Assembly (NCBI GenBank): GCA_963745955.1
Contig: CAVUZI010000011.1
Span: 806,001-870,000, forward strand
DNA length: 64,000 nt
Direction of reading: 5' to 3'
Origin: Bog-756 sp963745955
GTDB taxonomy: Bacteria > Actinomycetota > Acidimicrobiia > Acidimicrobiales > RAAP-2
The position numbers and the translations under genes are program-made. This document shows, piece after piece, positions 16,493-25,401 of this stretch (positions are counted from its first letter, which is position 1; the number at the start of each line of letters is the position of its first letter). A model generated the notes under the pieces. That model made no database searches. It was not told the origin of the DNA and saw nothing but the letters and a program-made list of their open reading frames with translations.

Positions 16493-18412
16493 ATGAGATT
16501 ACGCAGGGTCAGGATCGAGAACTACCGCAGTATCGAGGATTCGGGGTGGATAGAGGTCGAGCCTGAGATCACGTCGCTGGTGGGCAAGAACGAATCCGGA
16601 AAGACCGCCTTTCTCCAGGCGCTCTTCAAGCTGAATCCGATCGAGCCGGCCGAGTACCAGGAGATTCTCGATTTTCCCAGCCGCCTGACCCGCAAGCGGA
16701 AGGAGACCGACGACCCGCTCCGGGTGTGCACGGCCGAATTCGAGCTGACCGACCACGAGCTCGAGGTCATCGAGTCGGACCTGGGTGTCGATGCCCTGAC
16801 CAGTCGCACCTTTCAGGTGTGGCGGGGCTACCGCTCGACCGGCCTCACCTTCGAGGACCTCAAGGTCGATGAGGCGGTCACCGTCCGCCACCTCGTCTCG
16901 GACCTCGATCTCCCGTCCGAGGCTGCCGCCGAGGCCCGCGCCTCGACCTCGCTCCGCCAGCTCATCGAGGTCCTCTCCGCCCTGCCCAAGCCATCGACCC
17001 GGTCGATGGAACTGCTCGACCGCATCACGGCCTGGCCGTCCCAGCAGGTGTCCCTCCATCTCATCGACGAGCACCTGAGCACGATGCTGCCCAAATTCGT
17101 CTACTTCGACGACTACAGCACCATGCCGGGCAAAGTCTCCATCCCCGATCTCATCGAGAGTCGCGATCGGGGCGACATGGACCGTGGGACCCGCTCATTG
17201 ATCGCGCTGTTGTCGCTCATCCGCGGGAATCCGGAGGACTTCGACGACGAGAGCAACCACGAACGGCTGATCCGGGAGCTCGAGAACGCCGCCAACAGCA
17301 TCAGCGACGAGATCTTCCGCTACTGGTCCCAGAACAACGACCTGTCCGTCGACTTGAAGGTCACCGCCCCCGAGCCGGGAGCGGAGCCACCCCTGGACAA
17401 TGGGCCGATCTTCCACGTCCGCGTGGCCAACCACCGCCACCGGGTCACCGTTCCGTTCGACGAGCGATCGAGAGGGTTCGTCTGGTTCTTCTCGTTTCTG
17501 GCCTACTTCTCCGACCTGGAGGCGGCCAAGGAGAGCGATCTCATCCTCCTTCTCGATGAGCCCGCACTGGCCCTGCACGCCACCGCCCAACGCGACCTGC
17601 TGCGGTTCATGGAGGATCGGTTGGCCCCCGAGCACCAGGTCCTCTATACGACCCACTCGCCCTTCATGATCGACCCGGAGCATCTCGAGCGCGCCCGCAC
17701 GGTCATGGACGTGACCGACCACGGCACGAAGATCTCCGCGGATGTGTTCTGCGTCGACGAAGAAACGGTCTTCCCGCTCCGGGCGGCACTCGGCTACACC
17801 CTCGGTCAGGGGTTGTTCAGCGGGGCCAAGACCCTGCTGGTCGAGAACCCCGCCGATCTGATCTATCTCGACCTGCTGGACGCCGAGCTGTTCGATCGGG
17901 GAATGCCGACCGTCGACAACGACTGGGTGCGGGTCCCGGTCGGAGGGGCCGGGACCCTGGCCACGTTTTTGGCGCTGGCTGCACCCACCTCGTCGAAACT
18001 GGCCGTCATCGTCGATGCCAGGACCAGGGACAGTGCGCCGGTGAGGCGTCTGGTCGACGACGACCAATTGAGGAACGGATCGCTGGTCGTCCTCTCGGAG
18101 GTCACCGGCGTACCCGACGCCGATATCGAGGACCTCTTCGACCCCGAGTTCTATCTCCGGCTGGTCAACCGCTCGTACGAGCAGCAGCTGGCCGACTCGC
18201 CGATCGGGGTGGACGACCTGCCCACCGACTTCTCGCGCATCACGAAGCGGGTCGATGCGCTGTTCGCGGCCCGGAGAATCGCCCACGGCAAACTCGATCG
18301 CTTTCTGCCGGCCAGGGCCTTGCTCCGAGGCCAGCTGCAACTGATGCCGCAGCTGGACGACGCCACACGCATTCGCTTCGCCGCGCTGGCCAAGCGGATC
18401 AACGCTGCCTGA
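16493..18412 (+). CDS. OLD-family-like ATPase with degenerate TOPRIM domain
   Basis: A 639-residue SMC/RecN-type ATPase. Walker A 'GKNESGKT' is at residues 31-38, an ABC-like Walker B 'LLLLDEPALALHA' with catalytic Glu356, and an H-loop region 'TTHSPFM'. The middle holds a long helical insert. The last 200 residues resemble a TOPRIM nuclease domain: 'LLVENPADLIYL' keeps the Glu but not the usual E-G-x-S-D. 'AVIVDARTRD' replaces the usual D-x-D. OLD enzymes act on DNA ends or in phage defence. No helicase partner (as in Gabija) is adjacent, so this is a stand-alone gene. The ATG at 16493 fits the typical N-terminus 'MRLRRVRIENYRSI'. Confidence 0.85.
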   Translation: MRLRRVRIENYRSIEDSGWIEVEPEITSLVGKNESGKTAFLQALFKLNPIEPAEYQEILDFPSRLTRKRKETDDPLRVCTAEFELTDHELEVIESDLGVDALTSRTFQVWRGYRSTGLTFEDLKVDEAVTVRHLVSDLDLPSEAAAEARASTSLRQLIEVLSALPKPSTRSMELLDRITAWPSQQVSLHLIDEHLSTMLPKFVYFDDYSTMPGKVSIPDLIESRDRGDMDRGTRSLIALLSLIRGNPEDFDDESNHERLIRELENAANSISDEIFRYWSQNNDLSVDLKVTAPEPGAEPPLDNGPIFHVRVANHRHRVTVPFDERSRGFVWFFSFLAYFSDLEAAKESDLILLLDEPALALHATAQRDLLRFMEDRLAPEHQVLYTTHSPFMIDPEHLERARTVMDVTDHGTKISADVFCVDEETVFPLRAALGYTLGQGLFSGAKTLLVENPADLIYLDLLDAELFDRGMPTVDNDWVRVPVGGAGTLATFLALAAPTSSKLAVIVDARTRDSAPVRRLVDDDQLRNGSLVVLSEVTGVPDADIEDLFDPEFYLRLVNRSYEQQLADSPIGVDDLPTDFSRITKRVDALFAARRIAHGKLDRFLPARALLRGQLQLMPQLDDATRIRFAALAKRINAA

Positions 18413-18447
18413 ACAGCTGCGAGCGGCTCCACCCCGCCAGTGGGGCC

Positions 18448-19518
18448 CTACAGGGCCGGAACGACACCGCGGGGCACGACGAGCGGCAGATCGTTGTAGG
18501 TGGCGATGCCGGGCGCGGCGGCCACCACGGCCGGGATGGCGTTGATCGGTGGGGCGGCCGTCATGATGTGCCCGAGCACCATGAAGTCGGCGATGGTCTC
18601 GGCCTCGAAGTCGGGGGGCGGGAGAAAGCTGATGTTCGCGGTCACCGTCGGTCGCCCGTCGATCTGGATCACCCAACCGTCCTGGTCGATCTTCCAGTCG
18701 GGATCGAGCGTCTGGCCCTTCCGCCACCGGACGTTGAGCTCCACGAGGACCTTGTCGTGAACCGATCCCTTCCAACTGGCCGCCACCCCGGCGACGCAAC
18801 CGGCGGGGATGGTCCACGACCCGAGGTCGAGATCGGCAGTGGTCTGCGCGTACTCGGCCTCGCACCGGACGTCGTCGAGCTCGACCCCGAGGGCGTCGGC
18901 AACCATCCGGACGGCCTCGGCGAAGACCGCGGTTCCCTGCGCCGTCATCGACTGGAGGTCGGGATGGTCGATCGGCTTGCCGAAGCCGACCGGTATCTCG
19001 GTGGCCGGTGAGTCGTAGAAGGTGGTGTCTGCGGCCTCATTGACCGTGATCTTGTCGACGCGATCGCAGATGGTGGCGGACACGATGGCCAACAGCTCGG
19101 CGAAGCCGGGGCTGATGCCGGTGCCGAACATGGTGGAGCCGCCGCGCCGGCACGCGTCGGCGATCCGGCCGCGATCGGCACCGAGGTTGTGTCCGGTGAT
19201 GAACGCGGCCGTGGCCACGACGTTCACACCGGCCGACAGGATGCGCTCCAGTTCGCCGATGTCGAGCCACATCGGGTTGTAGACCACGCAGTCGGGTTCG
19301 AGATCGAGCAGCGCATCGATGTCGTTGGTGGCGACGATGCCGAGCGGGCCGATGCCGCACAGCTCGCCGACATCGCGACCCGCCTTCTCCGGCGACCAGG
19401 CGTAGCAGCCGACGAGCTCGAGCGTGGGGTTGGCCACGATGGCCTGCACCGAGCTCTTGCCCACATTTCCTGTCGTCCACTGGACGATCCGGTACGGCGG
19501 TCTGTTTGGCACTCGCAC
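18448..19518 (-). CDS. NAD(P)H-dependent dehydrogenase, DapB-fold (diaminopentanoate dehydrogenase-like)
   Basis: A 356-residue protein. The N-terminal Rossmann fold shows 'VQWTTGNVGKSSVQAI' and the 'DIDALLDLEPDCVVYNP' strand-helix. The C-terminal half is the mixed-sheet domain of dihydrodipicolinate-reductase relatives. The family includes 2,4-diaminopentanoate dehydrogenase and many mycobacterial paralogues of unknown substrate. Lysine biosynthesis is unlikely, because the DapB catalytic segment with its His and Lys is not obvious. The minus-strand gene is convergent to the OLD-type ATPase gene and has no operon partner. Confidence 0.8.
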   Translation of the reverse strand: MRVPNRPPYRIVQWTTGNVGKSSVQAIVANPTLELVGCYAWSPEKAGRDVGELCGIGPLGIVATNDIDALLDLEPDCVVYNPMWLDIGELERILSAGVNVVATAAFITGHNLGADRGRIADACRRGGSTMFGTGISPGFAELLAIVSATICDRVDKITVNEAADTTFYDSPATEIPVGFGKPIDHPDLQSMTAQGTAVFAEAVRMVADALGVELDDVRCEAEYAQTTADLDLGSWTIPAGCVAGVAASWKGSVHDKVLVELNVRWRKGQTLDPDWKIDQDGWVIQIDGRPTVTANISFLPPPDFEAETIADFMVLGHIMTAAPPINAIPAVVAAAPGIATYNDLPLVVPRGVVPAL

Positions 19519-19799
19519 AGCATATCCCTCGGCCCCTGTCCGGGCACGGGCCGAACGTGCAGGTCAACGGGGTGTACGGGGGCCGGGGGCCTCGGGATCA
19601 GACGCTCCTGCCCGGGATGACGTCGCCGCACACCGGATCGGCTCCGGAGATCAGGTGGAATGTCGATCCGGAGAGCCCGGTCATCCAGATGCACTCCGTC
19701 GGACCCGACGGCCGCTTGCTCCAGTCGACGGAACGACGGAGAAGTGGCCGCCCCACAGCCCGGACGCCCGGTTGTCGGTGATGTGGGAGAGCGACGTGA

Positions 19800-20945
19800 T
19801 CAGGGGGGAGGCGCGCCCCGGTCATCCGGCTTCCGGCCCAGTTCGACGCGGACGTAGTCGGGGTCGTCCTCGGTCCGCATGCTGAAGCGCCACTTGCAGC
19901 ACACGTCACCGGGGTCCTTGCGCGGAGGAATGGCGAGGATGTCGACCTTCATGTTCGGGTTGTACATCTCGGTCGTCTTGATCATCGACTTCGGACACGT
20001 GGAGTGGCAGTTCTTCTCCAGGATGTCCGGCCGCCCCATCGTCTCCCACTGGTCGGCGGCGACGCAGCGGTTGAACGTCATGATGCCGACCTCGGGCTCG
20101 GGCATCTCGAAGGAGAGGTCGAACGCCTTGCCGGGCAGGGCGGTGGCGTCGATCTGCAGATCCTTCATCCAGTCGGCCACCGTGTTGCCAGTGATGCCGA
20201 GGTACTCGGCCTTGAGCTCTTTCACACCGGGCAGGACCGAATCGCCCCACAGCGTCCACTGGATGTCGAACATGGTGTCGAGGCCGTAGCGCACGGTGAT
20301 CTGTGTGGCCCATGCCTCGATGCACTGCAGCAGGTACTCGTGACTGCCGAGGAACCAGGTGACGAGCTGCTCCTTCGAGAGGTCGACCACCTCCGGGCCC
20401 GCGGTGAAGAGCCCGGTGTAGACGACCCGGGTGCCGACCCTGTCCTCCTCCCGGACCCGCCGGTTGGGATCGTCGTAGACCGTGCCCACGGGCAGGAACT
20501 CGCTCTTCATGCGCTCGAGCTCGGGGCTGATCTGGTCGTTCCACGCCGTCCACTCGACCTCGGCCATCGTCTCGGCGCCGTAGCGCCTGGAGACCTCGGC
20601 GGCCCAGCCGTCGAGGACGAGCTGCAGGTACCGTTCGCTCCACGGCAGGAACTTGGTGGCCAGCGCCTCCTTGGAGAAGTCGGTGAAGCGCAGGTCCGCC
20701 CGGTAGGGACCGCTGTAGTCGGGCAGCTCGGCGCCGGAGTCGACATCGAGCTGCTGGCGGATGTCGAGGTCGCCCTTCGGGTAGGTGACGCTGTCGTCGA
20801 CCCGCGGGAACTTGGGGAAGTTGGTGAGGTCGACCCCCAGCATGAGGACGAAGTCGTCGGCCACGACCCCTTCGTCCAAGTGGGCCCCGGGCTTGCGGAT
20901 CTCCAGGAACTCGTCGAGCTGTGGGTCGGCCGTCGGTTCTGACAC
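19800..20945 (-). CDS. Uncharacterised protein with tandemly duplicated domain and Cys-rich C-terminus (DUF6125/ATC-hydrolase-like)
   Basis: A 381-residue protein from a GTG start with GGAGGG upstream. Residues about 89-153 and 188-251 are two copies of the same unit. Compare 'DFSKEALATKFLPWSERYLQ' with 'DLSKEQLVTWFLGSHEYLLQ', and 'MAEVEWTAWNDQI' with 'MFDIQWTLWGDSV'. The C-terminal third contains 'KNCHSTCPKSM' and 'VCCKWRF', a cluster of Cys and His that could bind metal or form an active site. It resembles DUF6125 or L-2-amino-thiazoline-4-carboxylate hydrolase-like proteins, but I am not certain. It is divergent from a TetR regulator across a palindrome, so it is probably the regulated target. 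Confidence 0.65.
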   Translation of the reverse strand: MSEPTADPQLDEFLEIRKPGAHLDEGVVADDFVLMLGVDLTNFPKFPRVDDSVTYPKGDLDIRQQLDVDSGAELPDYSGPYRADLRFTDFSKEALATKFLPWSERYLQLVLDGWAAEVSRRYGAETMAEVEWTAWNDQISPELERMKSEFLPVGTVYDDPNRRVREEDRVGTRVVYTGLFTAGPEVVDLSKEQLVTWFLGSHEYLLQCIEAWATQITVRYGLDTMFDIQWTLWGDSVLPGVKELKAEYLGITGNTVADWMKDLQIDATALPGKAFDLSFEMPEPEVGIMTFNRCVAADQWETMGRPDILEKNCHSTCPKSMIKTTEMYNPNMKVDILAIPPRKDPGDVCCKWRFSMRTEDDPDYVRVELGRKPDDRGAPPP

Positions 20946-21044
20946 GGTGGTCCCTCCTCTGTAGGTGCCGGCTGGACGGCTCAGGCGTCGGAGAACCGCC
21001 TCTGCATGGTTCGACGAGCACCGCCGGCCAGCTCCTCTGGAGGA

Positions 21045-21058
21045 TAGCCGATCGGCTA
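21045..21058. promoter_or_regulatory. Perfect 14-base palindrome, probable TetR operator
   Basis: TAGCCGATCGGCTA is its own reverse complement and lies in the 143-base gap between the duplicated-domain gene (minus) and the TetR gene (plus), 31 bases before the TetR start. The position is ideal for repressing both genes. Confidence 0.65.
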
Positions 21059-21088
21059 GCCAGCGACAACGGTGGCTACCCTGGTGCG

Positions 21089-21706
21089 ATGGCTTCCGCC
21101 GACCCCGTCGACACCGCCGAGCCCGCCGACACCGCCGACACCGCCGCATCGGAGCCCGTGCCGCGCAGCGCGGCCAAGGCCCGCATCATCAACGCCGCCC
21201 TCGACCTGTTCGCCGAGCACGGCGTCGGCGGGACCTCCCTGCAGATGATCGCCGACGCCATCGGGGTGACCAAGGCCGCCGTCTACCACCAGTTCAAGAC
21301 GAAAGAGGAGATCGTCCTCGCCGCCGCCGAGGTCGAGCTCTCGAATGTCGAGGCGGCGATCGAAGCGGCAGAAGCCGAGCCGACCCGCACCCGGGCCCGC
21401 GAGGTGCTGATCACCCGCATCGTCGACCTCGCCGTCGAACGCCGTCGCATGGAGAGCACCCTCCTCGGCGATCCGGTCATCATCCGGTTCTTCGCCCACC
21501 ACGAGCCGTTCCGACAGGTGATGGACCGCCTCTACCGGCTCCTCATGGGCGATGACGCCGGGCCCGACGGGCGCGTCCCCGCCGCCATGCTCACGGCGGC
21601 GATCGGCGGTGCCGTGATGCACCCCCTCGTCGCCGATCTGGACGACGAAACGCTGCGATCCCAACTCCTGCACCTGGCCAGGCGGTTCCTCGAACTCCCC
21701 GATTGA
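21089..21706 (+). CDS. TetR family transcriptional regulator
   Basis: A 205-residue repressor. The N-terminal helix-turn-helix is clear: 'IINAALDLFAEHGVGGTSLQ', 'MIADAIGVTKAAVYHQFKTK' and 'EEIVLAAAEVEL'. The C-terminal ligand-binding domain is helical with no recognisable subgroup. Residues 1-28 are an Asp/Thr/Ala-rich tail with repeats of 'DTA'. The ATG at 21089 is chosen over an upstream frame that crosses the palindrome. The gene points away from the duplicated-domain gene and probably controls it. Confidence 0.92.
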   Translation: MASADPVDTAEPADTADTAASEPVPRSAAKARIINAALDLFAEHGVGGTSLQMIADAIGVTKAAVYHQFKTKEEIVLAAAEVELSNVEAAIEAAEAEPTRTRAREVLITRIVDLAVERRRMESTLLGDPVIIRFFAHHEPFRQVMDRLYRLLMGDDAGPDGRVPAAMLTAAIGGAVMHPLVADLDDETLRSQLLHLARRFLELPD

Positions 21707-21811
21707 GTCGTGGCCGTCCGGCGTCAGGCCGGTACGCCCTCACCGGTCCGGACGGGCGGGCAGGCGTTCCATCCTCTGCGGCGGCCGGCCCTCCCGGGAC
21801 CGGCCCGGACT

Positions 21812-22003
21812 TCACTCGGCCCGCCGGACAGTGCCCGCTTCCCAGAAGAAGGAGAACTCGACCGTGTCCTCCTCGTCCCGCTGACCGGTGGACACCAAAC
21901 GCCATCCGGCCTCGGCATAGGCATTCAGGTGGCTCTGCACCCGCTTGTCGAACTTCCGGTCACGAAGACTCACCGCCAGACCACTGTAGGTGTAGCGCAC
22001 CAT
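21812..22003 (-). CDS. Small DUF4177-like protein
   Basis: A 63-residue protein with the pattern 'MVRYTYSGLAVSLRDRKFDK' followed by 'LNAYAEAGWRLVSTGQ' and a final strand 'VEFSFFWE'. The beta-alpha-beta shape and the 'L-N-x-Y-x-x-x-G-W-R-L-V' core match small DUF4177-type proteins. GGGAGG lies just upstream of the ATG at 22003. The longer open frame upstream reads as non-coding. The function is unknown. Confidence 0.7.
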   Translation of the reverse strand: MVRYTYSGLAVSLRDRKFDKRVQSHLNAYAEAGWRLVSTGQRDEEDTVEFSFFWEAGTVRRAE

Positions 22004-22253
22004 TGCCTCCCTCGTGCTTTTGGACGCACACAATAAAAGGACTCCCTCTCCGAGGGCCGGACCCCAGGTGGAGGCGGTGTGCCGGCGAGGGGGGCTACCC
22101 CCACCGGACGAATCCGGCTGACCACATTCCCGTGACCACCGATTTTCTCTATGTTTGACCTGTGGGAACAGGAAAGGTGCAGAACCCGGAGCAGTGCGGC
22201 ACACCCGGGTACCGGCCCGCGCCCGACATCCCGGGCTCAGGCCTCATGCCCCC

Positions 22254-23597
22254 ATGGTGATCACCTGGGGGTCGGAGCCCAACTCGCGGCTGGAGGAGAT
22301 CGCCCGGACGGTCGTCGAGACGCCGTTCACGCGGCGGACCTGGGCCGAGCTCCTCTTCATGATGGCGGGCATGCCCATCGCCTTCTTCGGGATCGCGTTC
22401 GTGGGCGTCACCATGGCCGCGGGCGTCGTGCTGGCCATCACCTTCATCGGGATCGCCCTCATCGGCGTGGCCGTGCGGGGGGCCCGCGGCATCGGGGGGA
22501 TGCAGCGAAAGCTGGCCGGGGCGCTGCTCGACGAGACCATCGACGAGCCGGAGCCGTTCGAGCCACGACCGGGCTACCTCGGGTGGCTGCAGTCCGCGCT
22601 CCGGGACCGGACCGGCTGGAAGGCGATGGCCTACCTGGCCATCAAGGTGCCGCTGGCCCTCGTGGCCTTCCTCACCGCGTTCAGTCTCTGGTGGGATGCC
22701 TTCAGGTGCCTGACCTATCCGCTGTGGGGGGTCGCCCACCGCGGAGGTGTGGCGGAGTGGGGGGCCATCCGGATCTTCTTCCAGCCCAACTATCTCTCCG
22801 ACGGGAGCAGCGGTCCGTTCGTGGTCCTGGCCACCGTCATCACCGGGGCCATCTTCTTCTTCATCGCCCCGTGGCCGGTGCGGTTCTTCGACTACCTCGA
22901 CCGCCTGCTCATGCGGGCGCTTCTCGCCCCGGACGCCATGACCGTCCGGGTGCGCACCCTCGAGCAGGCCCGGGCCCAGACCGTCGACGCGTCCGCCGCC
23001 ACCCTCCGGAGGATCGAACGTGATCTCCATGACGGCACCCAGGCCCAGCTGGTCGCCCTGGCCATGCGCCTCGGGATGGCCAAGGAGAAGCTCTCCGACC
23101 CGGACCATCTCGACATCGAACAGGTCAGGGACCTGGTCAACGATGCCCACAGGGGGGCCAAGGAAGCGATCGTCGAGCTGCGGGACCTCGCCCGGGGTAT
23201 CCATCCGCCCGCGCTCGACGTGGGGCTCGAAGGCGCTCTGGCCACGTTGGCGGCACGGAGCACGATCCCGACCGAGCTCTCTGTCACCATCGACGAGCGG
23301 CCGAGCCCGGCCATCGAGGCCATCGCCTACTTCTGCGTGGCCGAGCTCATGGCCAACGTCGCCCAGCACTCCTTCGCCTCGCGGGCACGCGTGTCCTGTG
23401 CCCAGCAGGGTCGCTGGCTGCGTCTGGTGGTACGGGACGACGGGGTCGGAGGGGCCCAGGCGGTCAGCACCGGTTCGACGTCCAGTGGGCTGAGTGGGCT
23501 GGCCGACCGGGTGCACAGTGTCGACGGAAGTCTCGAGGTCACCAGCCCCCCACGCGGGCCCACGGTCGTGACCGTCGATCTCCCGCTCCGGGCCTGA
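22254..23597 (+). CDS. Membrane sensor histidine kinase (HisKA_3 type)
   Basis: A 447-residue kinase. Residues about 25-215 form an integral-membrane sensor with two pairs of helices ('MPIAFFGIAFVGVTMAAGVV', 'LAIKVPLALVAFLTAFSLWW'), resembling the putative sensor domain often fused to actinobacterial kinases. The dimerisation and phosphoacceptor helix 'RRIERDLHDGTQAQLVALAM' has His259. The ATP domain shows 'VAELMANVAQHS' and 'VRDDGVGG'. It is followed after five bases by its response regulator and then by an ABC exporter that it may control. The start is somewhat uncertain because no strong ribosome-binding site is visible. Confidence 0.9.
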   Translation: MVITWGSEPNSRLEEIARTVVETPFTRRTWAELLFMMAGMPIAFFGIAFVGVTMAAGVVLAITFIGIALIGVAVRGARGIGGMQRKLAGALLDETIDEPEPFEPRPGYLGWLQSALRDRTGWKAMAYLAIKVPLALVAFLTAFSLWWDAFRCLTYPLWGVAHRGGVAEWGAIRIFFQPNYLSDGSSGPFVVLATVITGAIFFFIAPWPVRFFDYLDRLLMRALLAPDAMTVRVRTLEQARAQTVDASAATLRRIERDLHDGTQAQLVALAMRLGMAKEKLSDPDHLDIEQVRDLVNDAHRGAKEAIVELRDLARGIHPPALDVGLEGALATLAARSTIPTELSVTIDERPSPAIEAIAYFCVAELMANVAQHSFASRARVSCAQQGRWLRLVVRDDGVGGAQAVSTGSTSSGLSGLADRVHSVDGSLEVTSPPRGPTVVTVDLPLRA

Positions 23598-23602
23598 CCG
23601 CG

Positions 23603-24253
23603 GTGCCGCTCCGGGTCGCCATCGCCGAGGACTCGGTCATCCTCCGCGACGGGCTCGTCCAACTGCTCGTGGACCGCGGGTTCGAGGTCACCGCCGCGGT
23701 GGCCGACGGCGCCGCGCTCCGGGCGGCCATCGAACGCGAGCGACCGGACGTCGCCGTCGTCGACATCCGGATGCCACCGTCGTTCACCGACGAGGGGCTC
23801 CGGGTGGCCATCGATCTCCGTCGCCAGTACCAGGGATTGGCCATCCTCATGTTCTCGCAGTACATCGAGACCCGCTATGCCGAGCAGCTCCTGGGCGACG
23901 ACGCCACGGGCATCGGGTACCTCCTGAAGGACCGCGTGGCCGACGTGAGCCAGTTCGTCGAGGCCCTGGAGCGGGTGGCCTCGGGGGGCACGGCCCTGGA
24001 TCCCGAAGTCGTCACCCAGCTCATGGGCGCCTCCCGACGCCGCGACTCGATCTTCGTGCTGACGGCCCGCGAGAGGGATGTGCTCTCCCTCATGGCCGAG
24101 GGGCGGACCAATACGGCCATCGCCGACTCGCTCTGTATCTCCGAGGGGGCGGTCGAGAAGCATGTGACCAACATCTTCTCCAAACTGGATCTGCCCGTGT
24201 CCCAGGCCGACCACCGACGGGTCCTGGCCGTGCTCCGCTACCTCGACACCTGA
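23603..24253 (+). CDS. NarL/LuxR family response regulator
   Basis: A 216-residue two-component regulator with a GTG start. The receiver domain carries 'VAIAEDSVILRDGL' and phosphoacceptor Asp54 in 'VAVVDIRMPP', with the conserved Lys in 'YLLKDRV'. The LuxR-type helix-turn-helix is 'LTARERDVLSLMAEGRTNTA' with 'ISEGAVEKHVTNIFSKL'. It follows the histidine kinase by five bases and is clearly its partner. Confidence 0.93.
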   Translation: MPLRVAIAEDSVILRDGLVQLLVDRGFEVTAAVADGAALRAAIERERPDVAVVDIRMPPSFTDEGLRVAIDLRRQYQGLAILMFSQYIETRYAEQLLGDDATGIGYLLKDRVADVSQFVEALERVASGGTALDPEVVTQLMGASRRRDSIFVLTARERDVLSLMAEGRTNTAIADSLCISEGAVEKHVTNIFSKLDLPVSQADHRRVLAVLRYLDT

Positions 24254-24423
24254 CCCGACCGGCCCGGGGCCGATCCGGTTGACGGTGGATCCACCGTTGC
24301 CGTCGGCGCGCCCGGCGCGACCCCGAAGGGGGGATTCCCCCACCCCGAATCACCCGCTAGCCGCATTCCATCGGCAGACCGGCTGTCTTACCCTGGCACC
24401 ATGCCCACAACCGGAGGTGCCCG

Positions 24424-25401
24424 ATGAGCGTCACCATGTCCACGGACACCGAAGGGCGCCGGGACCCGGACACCCAGTGGGCCGTCGAGACCCACGGGCT
24501 GACCAAGCGGTTCGGCGAGAACATCGCCGTGAACGACGTCGAGCTCCTCGTACCGCGGGGCTGCGCGTTCGGCTACCTGGGGCCCAACGGCGCCGGCAAG
24601 ACCACCCTCATCCGGGTCCTGCTCGGGCTCACCCATGCCGACGCGGGCACGATGCAGCTGCTCGGCCACCCGGTCCCGCAGCATCGTGCCGCCGCCCTGG
24701 CCCGGGTCGGGGCCATCGTCGACGAGCCCCGGTTCCACGGGCACCTGACCGGGAGGCAGAACCTCCAGATCCTGGCCGCGGCCAGAGAGCCGGAAGCGAA
24801 GCAACGGATCGGGCCGTCCCTCGAGCGGGTCGGCCTGGTGCACCGGGGTGACGACAAGGTCTCGAAGTACTCGATGGGCATGCGGCAGCGTCTCGGGGTG
24901 GCCGCCTGCCTGATCGGCGACCCGCAGCTGCTGATCCTGGACGAACCGATGAACGGGCTGGACCCGGCCGGGATGCAGGACATGCGCGACATGATCCTCT
25001 CGCTGGTGGCCGAGGGCCGTACCGTCGTCCTCTCCTCCCACCTGCTGGACGAGGTCGAGCGCACCTGTAATGCGGTGGCCATCGTCGACCGGGGCACGGT
25101 CATCCGCCAGGGGGCCATCACCGACCTGCTGGCCGGGTCGTCGTTCGTGGTGGAGATCGAATGCTCCGATCCGTCCCTGGCCGGCGAGATGGTCAGGGCC
25201 ACCTCCATCGGCGGGCGGGTCGAGATCGGGCCGATGGGCCTCGGGATCACCCTGCCGTCGGGAACGGGGCGCGACGTCATCGCCGAGATCAACCGCATCC
25301 TGGTGGGAGGCGGCGTCTCGGTCTACCGGCTCCAGGAGGTGCAGACCTCGCTCGAGTCGTGGTTCCTGCAGGTCACCAGCAGATTGGGGACGTCCGAATG
25401 A
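24424..25401 (+). CDS. ABC transporter ATP-binding protein
   Basis: A 325-residue ATPase of the DrrA/BcrA-like export class. Walker A 'GPNGAGKTT', signature 'YSMGMRQRLG' and Walker B 'LLILDEPMNGLDP' are in order, with a D-loop and the switch His in 'VVLSSHLLDEVER'. The extra C-terminal domain (residues about 230-320) is typical of this class. GGAGG lies seven bases before the ATG. The stop overlaps the permease start (ATGA). The adjacent two-component system probably regulates the pair. Confidence 0.93.
   Translation: MSVTMSTDTEGRRDPDTQWAVETHGLTKRFGENIAVNDVELLVPRGCAFGYLGPNGAGKTTLIRVLLGLTHADAGTMQLLGHPVPQHRAAALARVGAIVDEPRFHGHLTGRQNLQILAAAREPEAKQRIGPSLERVGLVHRGDDKVSKYSMGMRQRLGVAACLIGDPQLLILDEPMNGLDPAGMQDMRDMILSLVAEGRTVVLSSHLLDEVERTCNAVAIVDRGTVIRQGAITDLLAGSSFVVEIECSDPSLAGEMVRATSIGGRVEIGPMGLGITLPSGTGRDVIAEINRILVGGGVSVYRLQEVQTSLESWFLQVTSRLGTSE

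Noticed and set aside
16493..18412. Gabija defence system
   Set aside because: A GajB-type UvrD helicase is not next to the OLD-type gene; its neighbours are a MOSC protein and a dehydrogenase.
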